From: Streptomyces sp. ISL-96
GTDB lineage: Bacteria > Actinomycetota > Actinomycetes > Streptomycetales > Streptomycetaceae
Direction of reading: 5' to 3'
NCBI RefSeq assembly: GCF_018614035.1
Contig: NZ_JAGGPA010000006.1
Location: 186,001 to 250,000 of the forward strand
Length of the DNA: 64,000 bases
Below the pieces are notes generated by a model. It did not search any database, was not told the DNA's origin, and saw only the letters and a list, made by a program, of their open reading frames with translations. The translations under genes were made by a program, and so were the position numbers. Shown in pieces: positions 42,280 through 52,087 of this stretch. How positions within the stretch are numbered: the stretch's first letter is position 1; each line of letters starts with the position of its first letter.

Positions 42280-42963
42280 CTAACCGCGGTCGCCGCCCTC
42301 AAGACGCTCCGCCCACGCCAGCAGCAGCGCGTGATACGCCCCGATGACCTCCCGCAGCGCCTCGGCGTCCCCCCGCGTCACCGCGTCCACGACCTCCGCG
42401 TGGTCCTTCCACACCCGCTCCCTGGCGTCCGGATCACCGCGCAGGTACGGGACCGAGAAGACCCAGCAGCGCAGTCTCAGCTGATGCAGGAAGCCCGAGA
42501 TGTGCGGGTTCTCGATGAGGGCGCCGAGCTCGCGCCAGAAGCGCAGGTCGTACGCGATGAAGATGTCCAGGTCCCCCGCGCGGGCCGCCCGCGCCGCCTC
42601 GTCCGCCCTGCGCCTGATCGCCATGAGTACGTCGCCACGCGTGCCGCTCCCGCCGCCTTCGGCGACCTTGCGGAGGATGCCGCCGGCGATCAGGGCACGC
42701 GCTTCGACCATGCCGCGGAAGTCCGCCACGGAGATCTCGCGGACGCGGAAGCCGCGGTGCTGGTCGGAGTCGAGCAGGCTCTGCGCCGCCAGGTCGACGA
42801 GCGCCTCCCTGACGGGCGTCGCTGAGACCCCGTACTGGTCGGCTATCTGCTTGACGGTGAATTCCTGGCCCGGCCGCAAACGCCCCGCGAGCACCTCGTC
42901 ACGCAGCGCGTCCGCTATCTGCTGCCGCAGGGTATTGCGGGTGACAGGTCCGCTCGCGGGCAT
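42280..42963 (-). CDS. GntR-family (FadR/FCD) transcriptional regulator
   Basis: A 227-residue regulator. The winged HTH contains RPGQEFTVKQIADQYGVSAT and PVREALVDLAAQSLL. The all-helical FCD domain (about 85-215) contains the Asp/His metal-site residues (MVEARALIAGGIL, YDLRFWRELGALIENPHISG, DHAEVVDAVTRGDAEAL). FCD regulators sense small carboxylates. It is upstream of a class III aminotransferase on the same strand and may regulate it. Confidence 0.88.
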   Translation of the reverse strand: MPASGPVTRNTLRQQIADALRDEVLAGRLRPGQEFTVKQIADQYGVSATPVREALVDLAAQSLLDSDQHRGFRVREISVADFRGMVEARALIAGGILRKVAEGGGSGTRGDVLMAIRRRADEAARAARAGDLDIFIAYDLRFWRELGALIENPHISGFLHQLRLRCWVFSVPYLRGDPDARERVWKDHAEVVDAVTRGDAEALREVIGAYHALLLAWAERLEGGDRG

Positions 42964-43080
42964 GGAGTCTTTCCCCTTCGTATGGTTCCGGACACCTTAG
43001 GCGGTGCGGCCGGGAACCTGCCGAAGGGCCGTGCGCAGACAGGGAATGGGAGCGCCCCGCCCGCGCACGGCCGACGCCCG

Positions 43081-44442
43081 TCAGGCAGCCGTCGTGTGTG
43101 CGTCCGCCGCCGACAGTGCGATGTCGAGGACCGCCAGGCCCTCCTTCGCCTCCGCCTCGGTGACGTTGCACGGCGGGACCACATGCGTGCGGTTCATGTT
43201 GATGAAGGGCCACAGGCCGTTCTTCTTGCAGGCCGCCCCGAACGCCGCCATCGGGGCATTGGCCGCCCCCGACGCGTTGTACGGCACAAGCGGCTCCCGC
43301 GTCTCGCGGTCCTTGACCAGATCCAGGGCCCAGAACATGCCCGTACCGCGGATCTCACCGATGCTCGGGTGCCGCTCCGCCAGCTCGCGCAGCCCCGGGG
43401 CGATGACCGTCTCGCCGATGTGCGCCGCGTTCTCGACGACGCGCTCCTCCTCCATCACCTGGATGGTGGCAACGGCGGCCGCACACGCCAGCGGGTGGCC
43501 GGAGTACGTCAGACCCCCCGGGTACGGCCGCTTCTCAAAGGTCTCCGCTATCGCGCCGGAGATCGCCACGCCGCCCAGCGGCACGTAACCGGAGTTCACG
43601 CCCTTCGCGAAGGTCATCAGGTCCGGTACGACGTCGAAGTGCTCGGAGGCGAACCACTTGCCCGTACGGCCGAAGCCCGCCATGACCTCGTCGAGGACGA
43701 AGACGATGCCGTACCGGTCGCAGATCTCGCGTACACCCGCGAGATAGCCGGGCGGCGGCGTCATGATGCCGGCCGTACCGGGGATCGTCTCCAGAACGAT
43801 CGCGGCGATGGCACCCGGCCCCTCGAAGGTGATCGTGTCCTCAAGGTGCTGGAGCGCGCGGGCGCACTCCTGCGCCTCGTTCTCGGCGTAGAAGGCCGAC
43901 CGGTAAAGGAACGGCGCCCAGAAGTGGACGGTCCCCGACGTGCCGTTGTCGGAGGCCCAGCGGCGCGGGTCGCCGGTCAGGTTGATCGCGGTCGTCGTAC
44001 CGCCGTGGTACGAGCGGTAGGCGGCCAGCACCTTGTTGCGGCCCGTGTGCAGACGGGCCATGCGGACGGCGTTCTCGATGGCCTCGGCGCCGCCGTTGGT
44101 GAAGAAGATCTTGTCGAGGTCGCCGGGGGTGCGCTCGGCGATGAGGCGTGCGGCCTCGGAGCGCGGCTCGACGGCGAAGGCGGGCGCGAAGGTGGAGAGC
44201 TTCGCGGCCTGCTCCTGGATCGCCGCGACGACCTTCGGGTGCTGATAGCCGATGTTGGTGAAGACGAGGCCGCTGGTGAAGTCGAGGTAGCGGTTGCCTT
44301 CGTAGTCCCAGAAGTACGAACCCTCGGCGCCGGCGACGGCGAGCGGATCGATCAGTCCCTGGGCGGACCAGGAGTGGAACACGTGCGCGCGGTCGGCGGC
44401 CTTCACGGCGGCGCCGGCCCGGGGGTCGACATGAGGGGTCAT
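43081..44442 (-). CDS. Class III PLP aminotransferase (omega-transaminase type)
   Basis: A 453-residue PLP enzyme of the acetylornithine/beta-alanine/omega-aminotransferase group. Visible are the PLP-phosphate loop TNGGAEAIENAVRMARLHTG, RSYHGGTTTAINLTG, the Asp of FVLDEVMAGFGRTG and the lysine in MTFAKGVNSGYVPLG, with YSGHPLACAAA late in the chain. Substrate cannot be told; relatives act on beta-alanine, taurine or similar omega-amino acids with pyruvate. The ATG at 44442 gives the normal N-terminus. It lies next to the FCD-GntR gene and divergent from the DJ-1 operon. Confidence 0.92.
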   Translation of the reverse strand: MTPHVDPRAGAAVKAADRAHVFHSWSAQGLIDPLAVAGAEGSYFWDYEGNRYLDFTSGLVFTNIGYQHPKVVAAIQEQAAKLSTFAPAFAVEPRSEAARLIAERTPGDLDKIFFTNGGAEAIENAVRMARLHTGRNKVLAAYRSYHGGTTTAINLTGDPRRWASDNGTSGTVHFWAPFLYRSAFYAENEAQECARALQHLEDTITFEGPGAIAAIVLETIPGTAGIMTPPPGYLAGVREICDRYGIVFVLDEVMAGFGRTGKWFASEHFDVVPDLMTFAKGVNSGYVPLGGVAISGAIAETFEKRPYPGGLTYSGHPLACAAAVATIQVMEEERVVENAAHIGETVIAPGLRELAERHPSIGEIRGTGMFWALDLVKDRETREPLVPYNASGAANAPMAAFGAACKKNGLWPFINMNRTHVVPPCNVTEAEAKEGLAVLDIALSAADAHTTAA

Positions 44443-44530
44443 GGCCCCAGGGTAGAGACGCGCAGGCAGGAGCTGACATGGCCACCTTGTATGGACTGCG
44501 CCACTTTGGTGGGCAGGGTGTCGACCACTC

Positions 44531-44567
44531 ATTGACAGCAAGGTGTCAATATGACAGCATGCTGCCA
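44531..44567. promoter_or_regulatory. Tandem MarR-type operators before the DJ-1/MarR operon
   Basis: ATTGACA-N6-TGTCAAT (44531-44550) is a perfect 7-bp inverted repeat, directly followed by TGACAGCATGCTGCCA (44552-44567), a second imperfect one. Both end 27 nt before the DJ-1 start. MarR proteins typically autoregulate from such sites, and the operon's second gene is a MarR. Confidence 0.75.
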
Positions 44568-44593
44568 TAGCGCATCGAGCCCAGGAGATCGCC

Positions 44594-45217
44594 ATGGCAG
44601 ACAAGACCGTGCACCTCGCCGTTTACGACACCTTCGCCGACTGGGAGACGGGCCACACCACCGCCCATCTCACCCAGAACGGCTACACCGTCAAGACCGT
44701 CGCCGCGACCGACGCCCCCGTCACCACCATGGGCGGCGTACGCATCCAGCCCGACCTCACGCTCGACGACGTAAACCCCGAAGACAGCGCCCTGCTGATC
44801 CTCACCGGCGCCGGCCTCTGGACTGTGACACCAGCCGCTGCCGCGGCGGGCTCCGACGACCTCGCCCCCTTCGCCCGCAAAGCACGCGCGTTCCTCGACG
44901 CGGGCGTGCCGGTGGCCGCCATCTGCGGCGCGACCGCCGGCCTGGCACGCGAAGGCCTGCTCGACGACCGCGCGCACACGAGCGCCGCCTCCTTCTACCT
45001 GGCGGCCACCGGCTACAAGGGCGGCGAGCACTACCAGGAAGCGGACGCCGTCACCGACGACGAAGGCCTCCTGATCACCGCCGGCCCCACCGAACCGGTC
45101 GCGTTCGCGCGCGAGGTCTTCTCCGTCCTCGGCGTGTACGAGGGCGAGAAGCTGGACGCCTGGTACCGCCTCTTCCACGACTCGGACGCGTCCGCCTTCG
45201 AGGTGCTGGAGTCGTGA
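44594..45217 (+). CDS. DJ-1/PfpI family glutamine amidotransferase-like protein
   Basis: A 207-residue protein of the DJ-1/PfpI superfamily. The nucleophile-elbow Cys is in VAAICGATAGLAREGLL (about residue 116). The fold starts VHLAVYDTFADWETG. Members are stress-linked hydrolases, deglycases or isonitrile hydratases. It is the first gene of an operon with a MarR regulator that overlaps its stop by four bases (GTGA), which suggests control by a small-molecule signal through the upstream palindromes. Confidence 0.9.
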   Translation: MADKTVHLAVYDTFADWETGHTTAHLTQNGYTVKTVAATDAPVTTMGGVRIQPDLTLDDVNPEDSALLILTGAGLWTVTPAAAAAGSDDLAPFARKARAFLDAGVPVAAICGATAGLAREGLLDDRAHTSAASFYLAATGYKGGEHYQEADAVTDDEGLLITAGPTEPVAFAREVFSVLGVYEGEKLDAWYRLFHDSDASAFEVLES

Positions 45218-45681
45218 GCGCCACCCCGGAGCAGGAGCTGTTGAGCCGTACCGCCCTCAGCGCCTTCCGCCTCAACGGCCAGTTCCTCGCGATCTCCGAG
45301 GAACTGGCCCGCCCGGCCGGCCTGACCGCCGCCTGGTGGCAGGTCATCGGCGCCGTCCTCCACGAGCCGCTGCCCGTCGCCGGGATCGCCCGCGCCATGG
45401 GGATCACCCGCCAGAGCGTGCAGCGCATCGCCGACCTGCTCGTCACCAAGGGCCTCGCGGAGTACGCCCCCAATCCCGCCCACCGCAGGGCCAAGCTGCT
45501 GCGCCCCACGGACGCGGGCCGAGAGGCCATCCGCAAGATCGAGCCGGGCCACTCGGCACTGGCGGCCCGCCTGGGAGCCGAGCTGGGCAACGAGGCCTTC
45601 GCCGAGACGGTACGCGTACTGGAACGGCTCTCCAGGGCCCTGGAGGCAGTGCCGGAACCTGCCGGAATCCCGGAACCGTAG
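45214..45681 (+). CDS. MarR-family regulator
   Basis: A 155-residue winged HTH repressor. The DNA-binding part is PVAGIARAMGITRQSVQRIADLL, with the wing in APNPAHRRAKLLRPTDAGR. N- and C-terminal helices form the dimer (SRTALSAFRLNGQFLAISEE, FAETVRVLERLSRALEAV). It probably binds the tandem palindromes upstream of the DJ-1 gene and autoregulates the operon. Start GTG 45214 by coupling. Confidence 0.9.
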   Translation: MSATPEQELLSRTALSAFRLNGQFLAISEELARPAGLTAAWWQVIGAVLHEPLPVAGIARAMGITRQSVQRIADLLVTKGLAEYAPNPAHRRAKLLRPTDAGREAIRKIEPGHSALAARLGAELGNEAFAETVRVLERLSRALEAVPEPAGIPEP

Positions 45682-45763
45682 GGCGCTCGGGATCCGTCGT
45701 TGTCGTACCGGCGCATTATCCTCGGGCCACTGGGGGACGTCCCGGGGGAGGGGTGGCGCTGCC

Positions 45764-47509
45764 ATGCAGAAACTGGGGCCGGACGACCCGCAACAGATCG
45801 GCGCCTACCGGCTGTTGGCACGGCTCGGCGCGGGCGGGATGGGGCAGGTCTATCTGGCCCGCTCGGGCCGTGGCCGTACGGTCGCGGTCAAGCTGGTACG
45901 TCAAGAGCTCGCCGAGCAGGAGGAGTTCCGCGCCCGCTTCCGCCAGGAGGTGGCGGCAGCACGCCGGGTCGGGGGCCGCTGGACCGCCCCCGTGCTCGAC
46001 GCCGACACCGAAGCGGTGGTCCCGTGGGTCGCCACCGGTTACGTAGCGGGCCCGGACCTCCACTCAGTCATTTCCGGCGCCCACGGCCCACTGCCGGAAC
46101 GCTCGATCCACATCCTGGCAACAGGCCTCGCCCACGCACTGAGCGACATCCACACCGCAGGCCTGATCCATCGCGACCTGAAACCGTCCAACATCCTGAT
46201 CACCATCGACGGCCCCCGCGTCATCGACTTCGGCATCGCCCGCGCGCTGGAAACCGTCACGGACGCAGGCCTCACCAGAACCGGCGCCCTGGTCGGCTCC
46301 CCCGGCTTCATGGCCCCCGAACAGGTCCGCGGCGAGCGCATCACCCCCTCCTGCGACGTCTTCTGCCTCGGATCGGTCCTCGCGTACGCGGCGACAGGCC
46401 GCCTCCCCTTCGGCACGGCCGACAGCGGCGTCCACGCACTGATGTACCGCATCGCCACAGAACCACCCACCCTTGACCAGATCCCCGAGGGCCTACAGGA
46501 CCTGATCCGCTCCTGCCTGCACAAGGACCCCGCGGCGCGCCCCACCCTCGCCCAGGTACTGGAGCGCACAAGGGGCGGCGACAACGGGGACCCCTGGCTC
46601 CCGGCGGCCCTGGTGGCCCAGCTGGGCCGCCACGCGATTGAGCTCCTGGACACCGAGGACCCGGCCGACGCCACCACACCCCCCGCCCCGCAAGCCACGG
46701 TGCCAGGAGGGGACGTGCCGGGGCGCTCCCCGCAGGGCGTTGAACGCAACCACCCCGAAGAAATCCCCGTACCCGAACGTTCGACGACCGAGGAGACGCC
46801 ACGGCGCGGCACCGACCCCGCAGCCCCCGCACCACACGCGACGCCGACCGTGGTCACACCACGGGCCGCGTACGCCCCGCCTCCGCCTCCGCCCCCACCG
46901 CACACCCTCCCCGGCGGCTACGGCTACCCCACCCCTCAGTACGCCTACCAGCCACTCGCCCCCGAACCACCGCCCCGCACCAACCGCTCGACCGCCGCGC
47001 TGATGGCCGTGGCGCTGGTCGTAGCACTGGGTGCCGGCGGCTCCGTGTACGCGTTCATGAACGCGGGAGACCACACAAACAACGCACCACCCACGACCAA
47101 GCAAAAAAAGTCCCCAGCACCACCCCCGCCAACCAGCACCACACCCTCGCCCACCCCCACCGGCGACATCCCAGCCGCATACCTGGGCACCTGGAACGGC
47201 GGCCTCGACAGCGCAGCGGGCCACAGCACACGACGCCTGGTCATCCAGCAGGGAAAGGCAGGCGACACCGTCCTGTCCCTCACCGCGGAAGGACCGACCA
47301 CGGGCGGCGGCACGTACCACTGCGTCTTCCAGGCCGAGCTCACCGCCGCCGCGAACGGCAGCCTCCGGATCGGCCCCTCGCGGGTGACCACCGGCGAGCC
47401 GATGAGCTCCTGCTCACCCGGCGCCGCGACCGAGGTGACGCTGCTCCCCGACGGCCGCCTGCGCCGAGTGAACCCCGCCACCGGCGAGTCCCTGACGTAC
47501 GAGAGATGA
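45764..47509 (+). CDS. Hanks-type serine/threonine protein kinase with sensor domain
   Basis: A 581-residue transmembrane kinase. The kinase domain (about 1-275) has P-loop LGAGGMGQVYLA, VKLVRQEL with the catalytic Lys, HRDLKPSNIL, DFGIA and the APE motif. A Pro-rich cytoplasmic linker with a run of eight Pro (~365-380) is followed by one helix (STAALMAVALVVALGAGGSVYAF) and an extracellular Pro/Thr linker. A ~100-residue C-terminal domain ends with CSPGAATEVTLLPDGRLRR. There are no PASTA repeats, so it is not a PknB-type wall sensor. It is convergent with purA. Confidence 0.93.
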   Translation: MQKLGPDDPQQIGAYRLLARLGAGGMGQVYLARSGRGRTVAVKLVRQELAEQEEFRARFRQEVAAARRVGGRWTAPVLDADTEAVVPWVATGYVAGPDLHSVISGAHGPLPERSIHILATGLAHALSDIHTAGLIHRDLKPSNILITIDGPRVIDFGIARALETVTDAGLTRTGALVGSPGFMAPEQVRGERITPSCDVFCLGSVLAYAATGRLPFGTADSGVHALMYRIATEPPTLDQIPEGLQDLIRSCLHKDPAARPTLAQVLERTRGGDNGDPWLPAALVAQLGRHAIELLDTEDPADATTPPAPQATVPGGDVPGRSPQGVERNHPEEIPVPERSTTEETPRRGTDPAAPAPHATPTVVTPRAAYAPPPPPPPPHTLPGGYGYPTPQYAYQPLAPEPPPRTNRSTAALMAVALVVALGAGGSVYAFMNAGDHTNNAPPTTKQKKSPAPPPPTSTTPSPTPTGDIPAAYLGTWNGGLDSAAGHSTRRLVIQQGKAGDTVLSLTAEGPTTGGGTYHCVFQAELTAAANGSLRIGPSRVTTGEPMSSCSPGAATEVTLLPDGRLRRVNPATGESLTYER

Positions 47510-47511
47510 CG

Positions 47512-47556
47512 CGAAGCGGGGCCCCGGCGCAAAAAACCCGCCGGGGCCCCGCTTCG
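47512..47556. terminator. Strong bidirectional terminator between kinase and purA
   Basis: A perfect 18-bp stem (CGAAGCGGGGCCCCGGCG and its complement) has a 9-nt loop containing AAAAAA, placed between convergent stops. Confidence 0.92.
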
Positions 47557-47571
47557 TACGGCCGCTGCAAC

Positions 47572-48891
<1,320 letters not shown>

Positions 48892-48958
48892 TCAGGGGGA
48901 GTACGTACGGCGTACACCCGATACTGAGCCGTCGGACCGGTTGCCCCGGAATAGACGA

Positions 48959-48986
48959 AGCCCCTGGCGCAATAGCGCAAGGGGCT
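48959..48986. other. Short hairpin in the purA/DGK intergenic region
   Basis: AGCCCCT pairs with AGGGGCT, and GCGC pairs with GCGC around AATA, with one mismatch. It is just upstream of the ribosome site of the gene at 49021 and could affect its translation or serve as a terminator remnant. Confidence 0.4.
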
Positions 48987-49020
48987 CTTGCACAAAGATG
49001 CTACCCGAGGAAGGACCGAG

Positions 49021-49836
49021 GTGTCGGCTCCAGAGCCCGCCGCGAACACCGCGCATCCGCTGCTGGTGGTCATCGACCCGGTCGCCCGGCGTACGGACGG
49101 CGAGTCCGTACGTATCGCCAAGGACGTCCTGTGCGCCGGCGCCAACGTCAAAATCTGCCTCCCCGAGGGGCCGGAGGAGTTCGCGCGGGCCCTTGCCCGC
49201 CGGGGCGGTCGCCGCCCCGTGGTCGTCGGCGACGACCGGGCGCTGCTGCGCGCGGTGGCCCTGCTGCACCGGGAAAGAGAGCTGGGCGCGGGGGCGCTCG
49301 CGCTCGTCCCGATCGGAGCCTCCGTGGACATCGCGCAGGCGCTGGGCGTGCCGATAGGGGCGGTCGCGGCGGCCCGGGCCGTCCTGGAGGGGGTCGCGCG
49401 CCGGCTGGATCTGCTGGTGGACGACAGCGACGGGGTGGTGCTGGGCGACCTGCGGATCCCGGCCGCGCCGTCGCCGGTGGCGGCCGCCGCGTCCGTCTGG
49501 GGTACGTGCCGTTCGCTGGTACGCACGCTGGTGCGGCCCGCGCCGCAGTCCGCGCCGCCGGTCGCCCGTACGTACCGGCTGCGCGTCGAGGCGGACGGGG
49601 TCCTGCTGAACGACCTGGACCGGCCGGTCGAGGACGTGTCGCTGTGCTCGCGGGGCGGGCGCGCCGAGGTGGTGATCCGCCCGCACGGCGGTGAGCAGGT
49701 GCGGGTGGAGGCGGACGCGGTGACGGTGTCGGGCGCGGACTTCCGCTACCGGGCGGACGCGCTGGTGGCGGGCCCGGTCCGGACGCGGACGTGGACGGTG
49801 CGGCCGGGGGCGTGGTCACTGACGCTGCCGGTGTGA
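49021..49836 (+). CDS. Diacylglycerol-kinase-like protein, degenerate catalytic region
   Basis: A 271-residue protein resembling the DAGK/YegS lipid kinase family in length and order (LLVVIDPVARRTDGESV, RRPVVVGDDRALLRAVALL, then a beta-rich C-terminal part LLNDLDRPVEDVSLC). The canonical GGDGT nucleotide motif is replaced by VVGDDRALLRAV. If truly of this family, catalysis is doubtful. It is regularly adjacent to purA in Streptomyces. The GTG 49021 has an AAGGA site. It is followed by an intergenic repeat region. Confidence 0.72.
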   Translation: MSAPEPAANTAHPLLVVIDPVARRTDGESVRIAKDVLCAGANVKICLPEGPEEFARALARRGGRRPVVVGDDRALLRAVALLHRERELGAGALALVPIGASVDIAQALGVPIGAVAAARAVLEGVARRLDLLVDDSDGVVLGDLRIPAAPSPVAAAASVWGTCRSLVRTLVRPAPQSAPPVARTYRLRVEADGVLLNDLDRPVEDVSLCSRGGRAEVVIRPHGGEQVRVEADAVTVSGADFRYRADALVAGPVRTRTWTVRPGAWSLTLPV

Positions 49837-49985
49837 GTCACACCGGGCGGCCGAGCGCGGCGCGGTGCTCCTTCCAGCGTTCCAGCAGTGGAGTGGACAC
49901 CGGGGGTGGTGGGGGCGGGGCTTGCGGGGCTCCGGCGTCGCGACGTCCTGACGTGACGGGCCCGCCCCGCCCCGGCCCGGACCGA

Positions 49986-50140
49986 GCGCCTGCGGCGGGC
50001 TTTCCCCGACCCGCCCCTTCCCGAACTGGGGCTCCGCCCCAGACCTCGCTCCTCAAACGCCGGAGAGGCTGGATAGTGCCGACTGGGGGCTGGTTATGCG
50101 GCCCTGGGCGCAAAACTCAGCCCGTCCGGCGTTTGAGGAC
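49986..50140. repeat. Interspersed intergenic repeat, copy 2 (with inverted partner)
   Basis: It contains the CGCCTGCGGCGGGCTTTCCCC block (about 49987-50007), the GGGGCTCCGCCCC palindrome and CTCCTCAAACGCCGGA (50049-50064). An inverted copy, TCCGGCGTTTGAGGAC, follows at 50125-50140, so the unit can fold into a large hairpin. It occupies the 345-nt gap 49837-50181 between convergent genes, which has no gene. Confidence 0.75.
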
Positions 50141-50181
50141 ACGCCCGGAGGGCGTCGGCGTCACCCGCGCCGCGACCGGGG

Positions 50182-51393
50182 TCAGATCTCGACGCGCAAC
50201 TCCCGCAGCCCCCGGATCACGAACCCCGGCTTCCACTCCGGCGGCCCCGCCGCAAGCCGCAGCCCCGGAGCCCGCCGCAGCAACTCCCCGAACGAGGCCG
50301 CCAGTTCCAGCCGGGCCAGAGGGGCGCCCAGGCAGTAGTGGATGCCCGCCCCCAGCGACACATGCGGGTTGTCGGACCGGGAGAGGTCCAGTTCGTCGGG
50401 GCGGGCGAAAGCCGCCGGATCCCGGTTCGCCGAACCGAACAGCAGCGCCACCTCCGAGCCGCGCCGGATCACCGTCCCGCCGACCTCGATGTCGTCCAGC
50501 ACCCACCGCTCGAAGAGCTGCAGCGGCGTGTCGTAACGCAGCAGCTCCTCCACCGCGCCCGGCAGCAGGCCGGGCTCCGCACGGAGGGTCTCCAGCTGTT
50601 CGGGATGACGCAGCAGCGTCCACCACCCATTGGCCGTCGTGTTCACCGTCGCCTCGTGCCCCGCGTTCAGCAGCAGCACGCACGTGGAGATCATCTCCTG
50701 CTCGCTGAGCCGGTCCCCGCCCTCCTCGTGCGCGGCGATCAGCGCCGAGATCAGGTCCTGGCCCGGATCCTTGCGGCGTACGGCGATCAAGTCCCTCAGG
50801 TACGCCGAGAACTCGACCGACGCCCGGACCGCCCGCCGCGCCGTCTCCTCCGGCGGGTTCAGCTCGTACATCCCGCAGATGTCCGCCGACCAGGGCCGCA
50901 GCAGCCCCCGGTCCGATTCCGGGATGCCGAGCATCTCGGCGATGACGGCCACCGGCAGAGGTTCCGCGACCGCGGACAGCAGATCACCGCCGCCCCGCTC
51001 GACGAACTCCCCGACCAGCTCCCCCGCCAGCCGCCGCACGGCCGGCGCCAGTCGCTCGACCGTACGCGGCGTGAAGGCCTTGGAGACGAGGCGCCGGATC
51101 CGGGTGTGGTCGGGGGCTTCGAGGTCCAGCATGCCGCTGTCGTTGAGGACGTGGAACGGCTCGTGACCGGGTGGTGGCGGCGTACGCCCGAACTCCTCGT
51201 GCGTGAAGCGATGGAGGTACGTACGACCGAGGCGGCGGTCACGCAGGAGCGCCGAGACGTCGGCGTGGTGCGGGATCAGCCACTGCCGCGTCGGCTCGTA
51301 CCAGTGCGCGCGGCCGGCGGCACGCAGCTCGGCGTAGGCGGGGTAGGGGTCGGCGACGAAGGAGGGCGACCAGGGATCGAACGTCTCTGCCAT
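50182..51393 (-). CDS. Cytochrome P450 with altered I-helix and haem loop
   Basis: A 403-residue soluble P450. ExxR is present (EELLRYD), the Cys loop is LGAGIHYCLGAPLAR, and HTRIRRLVSKAFTPR marks the C-helix. The conserved I-helix Thr that follows the acidic residue is Ala here (AGHEATVNT), as in P450eryF, and the usual Phe of the haem loop is Leu. The active enzyme may rely on substrate-assisted oxygen activation. No ferredoxin gene is nearby. It lies 9 nt from a Uma2 gene on the same strand, perhaps in one transcript. Confidence 0.9.
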   Translation of the reverse strand: MAETFDPWSPSFVADPYPAYAELRAAGRAHWYEPTRQWLIPHHADVSALLRDRRLGRTYLHRFTHEEFGRTPPPPGHEPFHVLNDSGMLDLEAPDHTRIRRLVSKAFTPRTVERLAPAVRRLAGELVGEFVERGGGDLLSAVAEPLPVAVIAEMLGIPESDRGLLRPWSADICGMYELNPPEETARRAVRASVEFSAYLRDLIAVRRKDPGQDLISALIAAHEEGGDRLSEQEMISTCVLLLNAGHEATVNTTANGWWTLLRHPEQLETLRAEPGLLPGAVEELLRYDTPLQLFERWVLDDIEVGGTVIRRGSEVALLFGSANRDPAAFARPDELDLSRSDNPHVSLGAGIHYCLGAPLARLELAASFGELLRRAPGLRLAAGPPEWKPGFVIRGLRELRVEI

Positions 51394-51402
51394 GCACAGA
51401 CG

Positions 51403-51996
51403 CTAGCGGATGAAGTCCTTCAGTTCCTCGGTGTCGAGCTCGATACCGACGGGGTCGGGGAGCGTGACCTTCGCGCCGAGCTTCACCGTACAGACAGCGC
51501 GGTAGCCGCCGGGCGCCGGATCACTGTGCACGGTGACGGTGCAGTCGTCACGGTCGATGAGCAGATAGACCGGGATGCCGGTGTCCGCGTAGGCGGCAGG
51601 CTTCTCCTTGCGGTCCCGGCGATTGGTGTCGGAGTCGTACGAGGTGACCTCGACGGTCATCAGCACACGGTCAGGGTTTGCCCAATCGCCCTGTCCGGCG
51701 AAGTACTTCGGCGGAGCGAGAACGGCATCCGGCTTCGCCCGGCCCTGGCGGTAGGTCTCGATCTTCAGGCCGAGTTCACCGCCGCCGTACAGCCACATGT
51801 CGGCACGAACCTGCATACAACGCGCCTGCAGCCACCTGACGATCTCGCTGTGGTCCCCGTCAGTCATACCCTTGACACCGATCCGTCCGTCGAAGAACTC
51901 GAACCTGACGGCATCGGACTCCCTCTCAAGGACTTCGGCGATCTTCTCGAACTCCTCGACCGACATCTGAACCGTGCGCTCTGCCATAACCGTCAT
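51403..51996 (-). CDS. Uma2-family PD-(D/E)xK-like protein
   Basis: A 197-residue protein of the DUF820/Uma2 family, with a restriction-endonuclease-like fold. Family elements are the FDGRIGVKGMTDGDHSEIVR segment, RQGRAKPDAVLAP with the acidic metal residue in KPDAVL, and MTVEVTSYDSDTNRRDRKEK with the E...K pair. Uma2 proteins are highly multiplied in Streptomyces and their biology is unclear. The ATG 51996 is favoured by a GGGGGTG site; ATG 51987 is possible. Confidence 0.9.
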   Translation of the reverse strand: MTVMAERTVQMSVEEFEKIAEVLERESDAVRFEFFDGRIGVKGMTDGDHSEIVRWLQARCMQVRADMWLYGGGELGLKIETYRQGRAKPDAVLAPPKYFAGQGDWANPDRVLMTVEVTSYDSDTNRRDRKEKPAAYADTGIPVYLLIDRDDCTVTVHSDPAPGGYRAVCTVKLGAKVTLPDPVGIELDTEELKDFIR

Positions 51997-52087
51997 GGTG
52001 CACCCCCTTCTGTGCGGATACCAGTGTGGCCAGGCCCAAGCCAGTTCGGGTCGGCTTCCGTACTCGATCACCCGTGTGAGTGATCAG

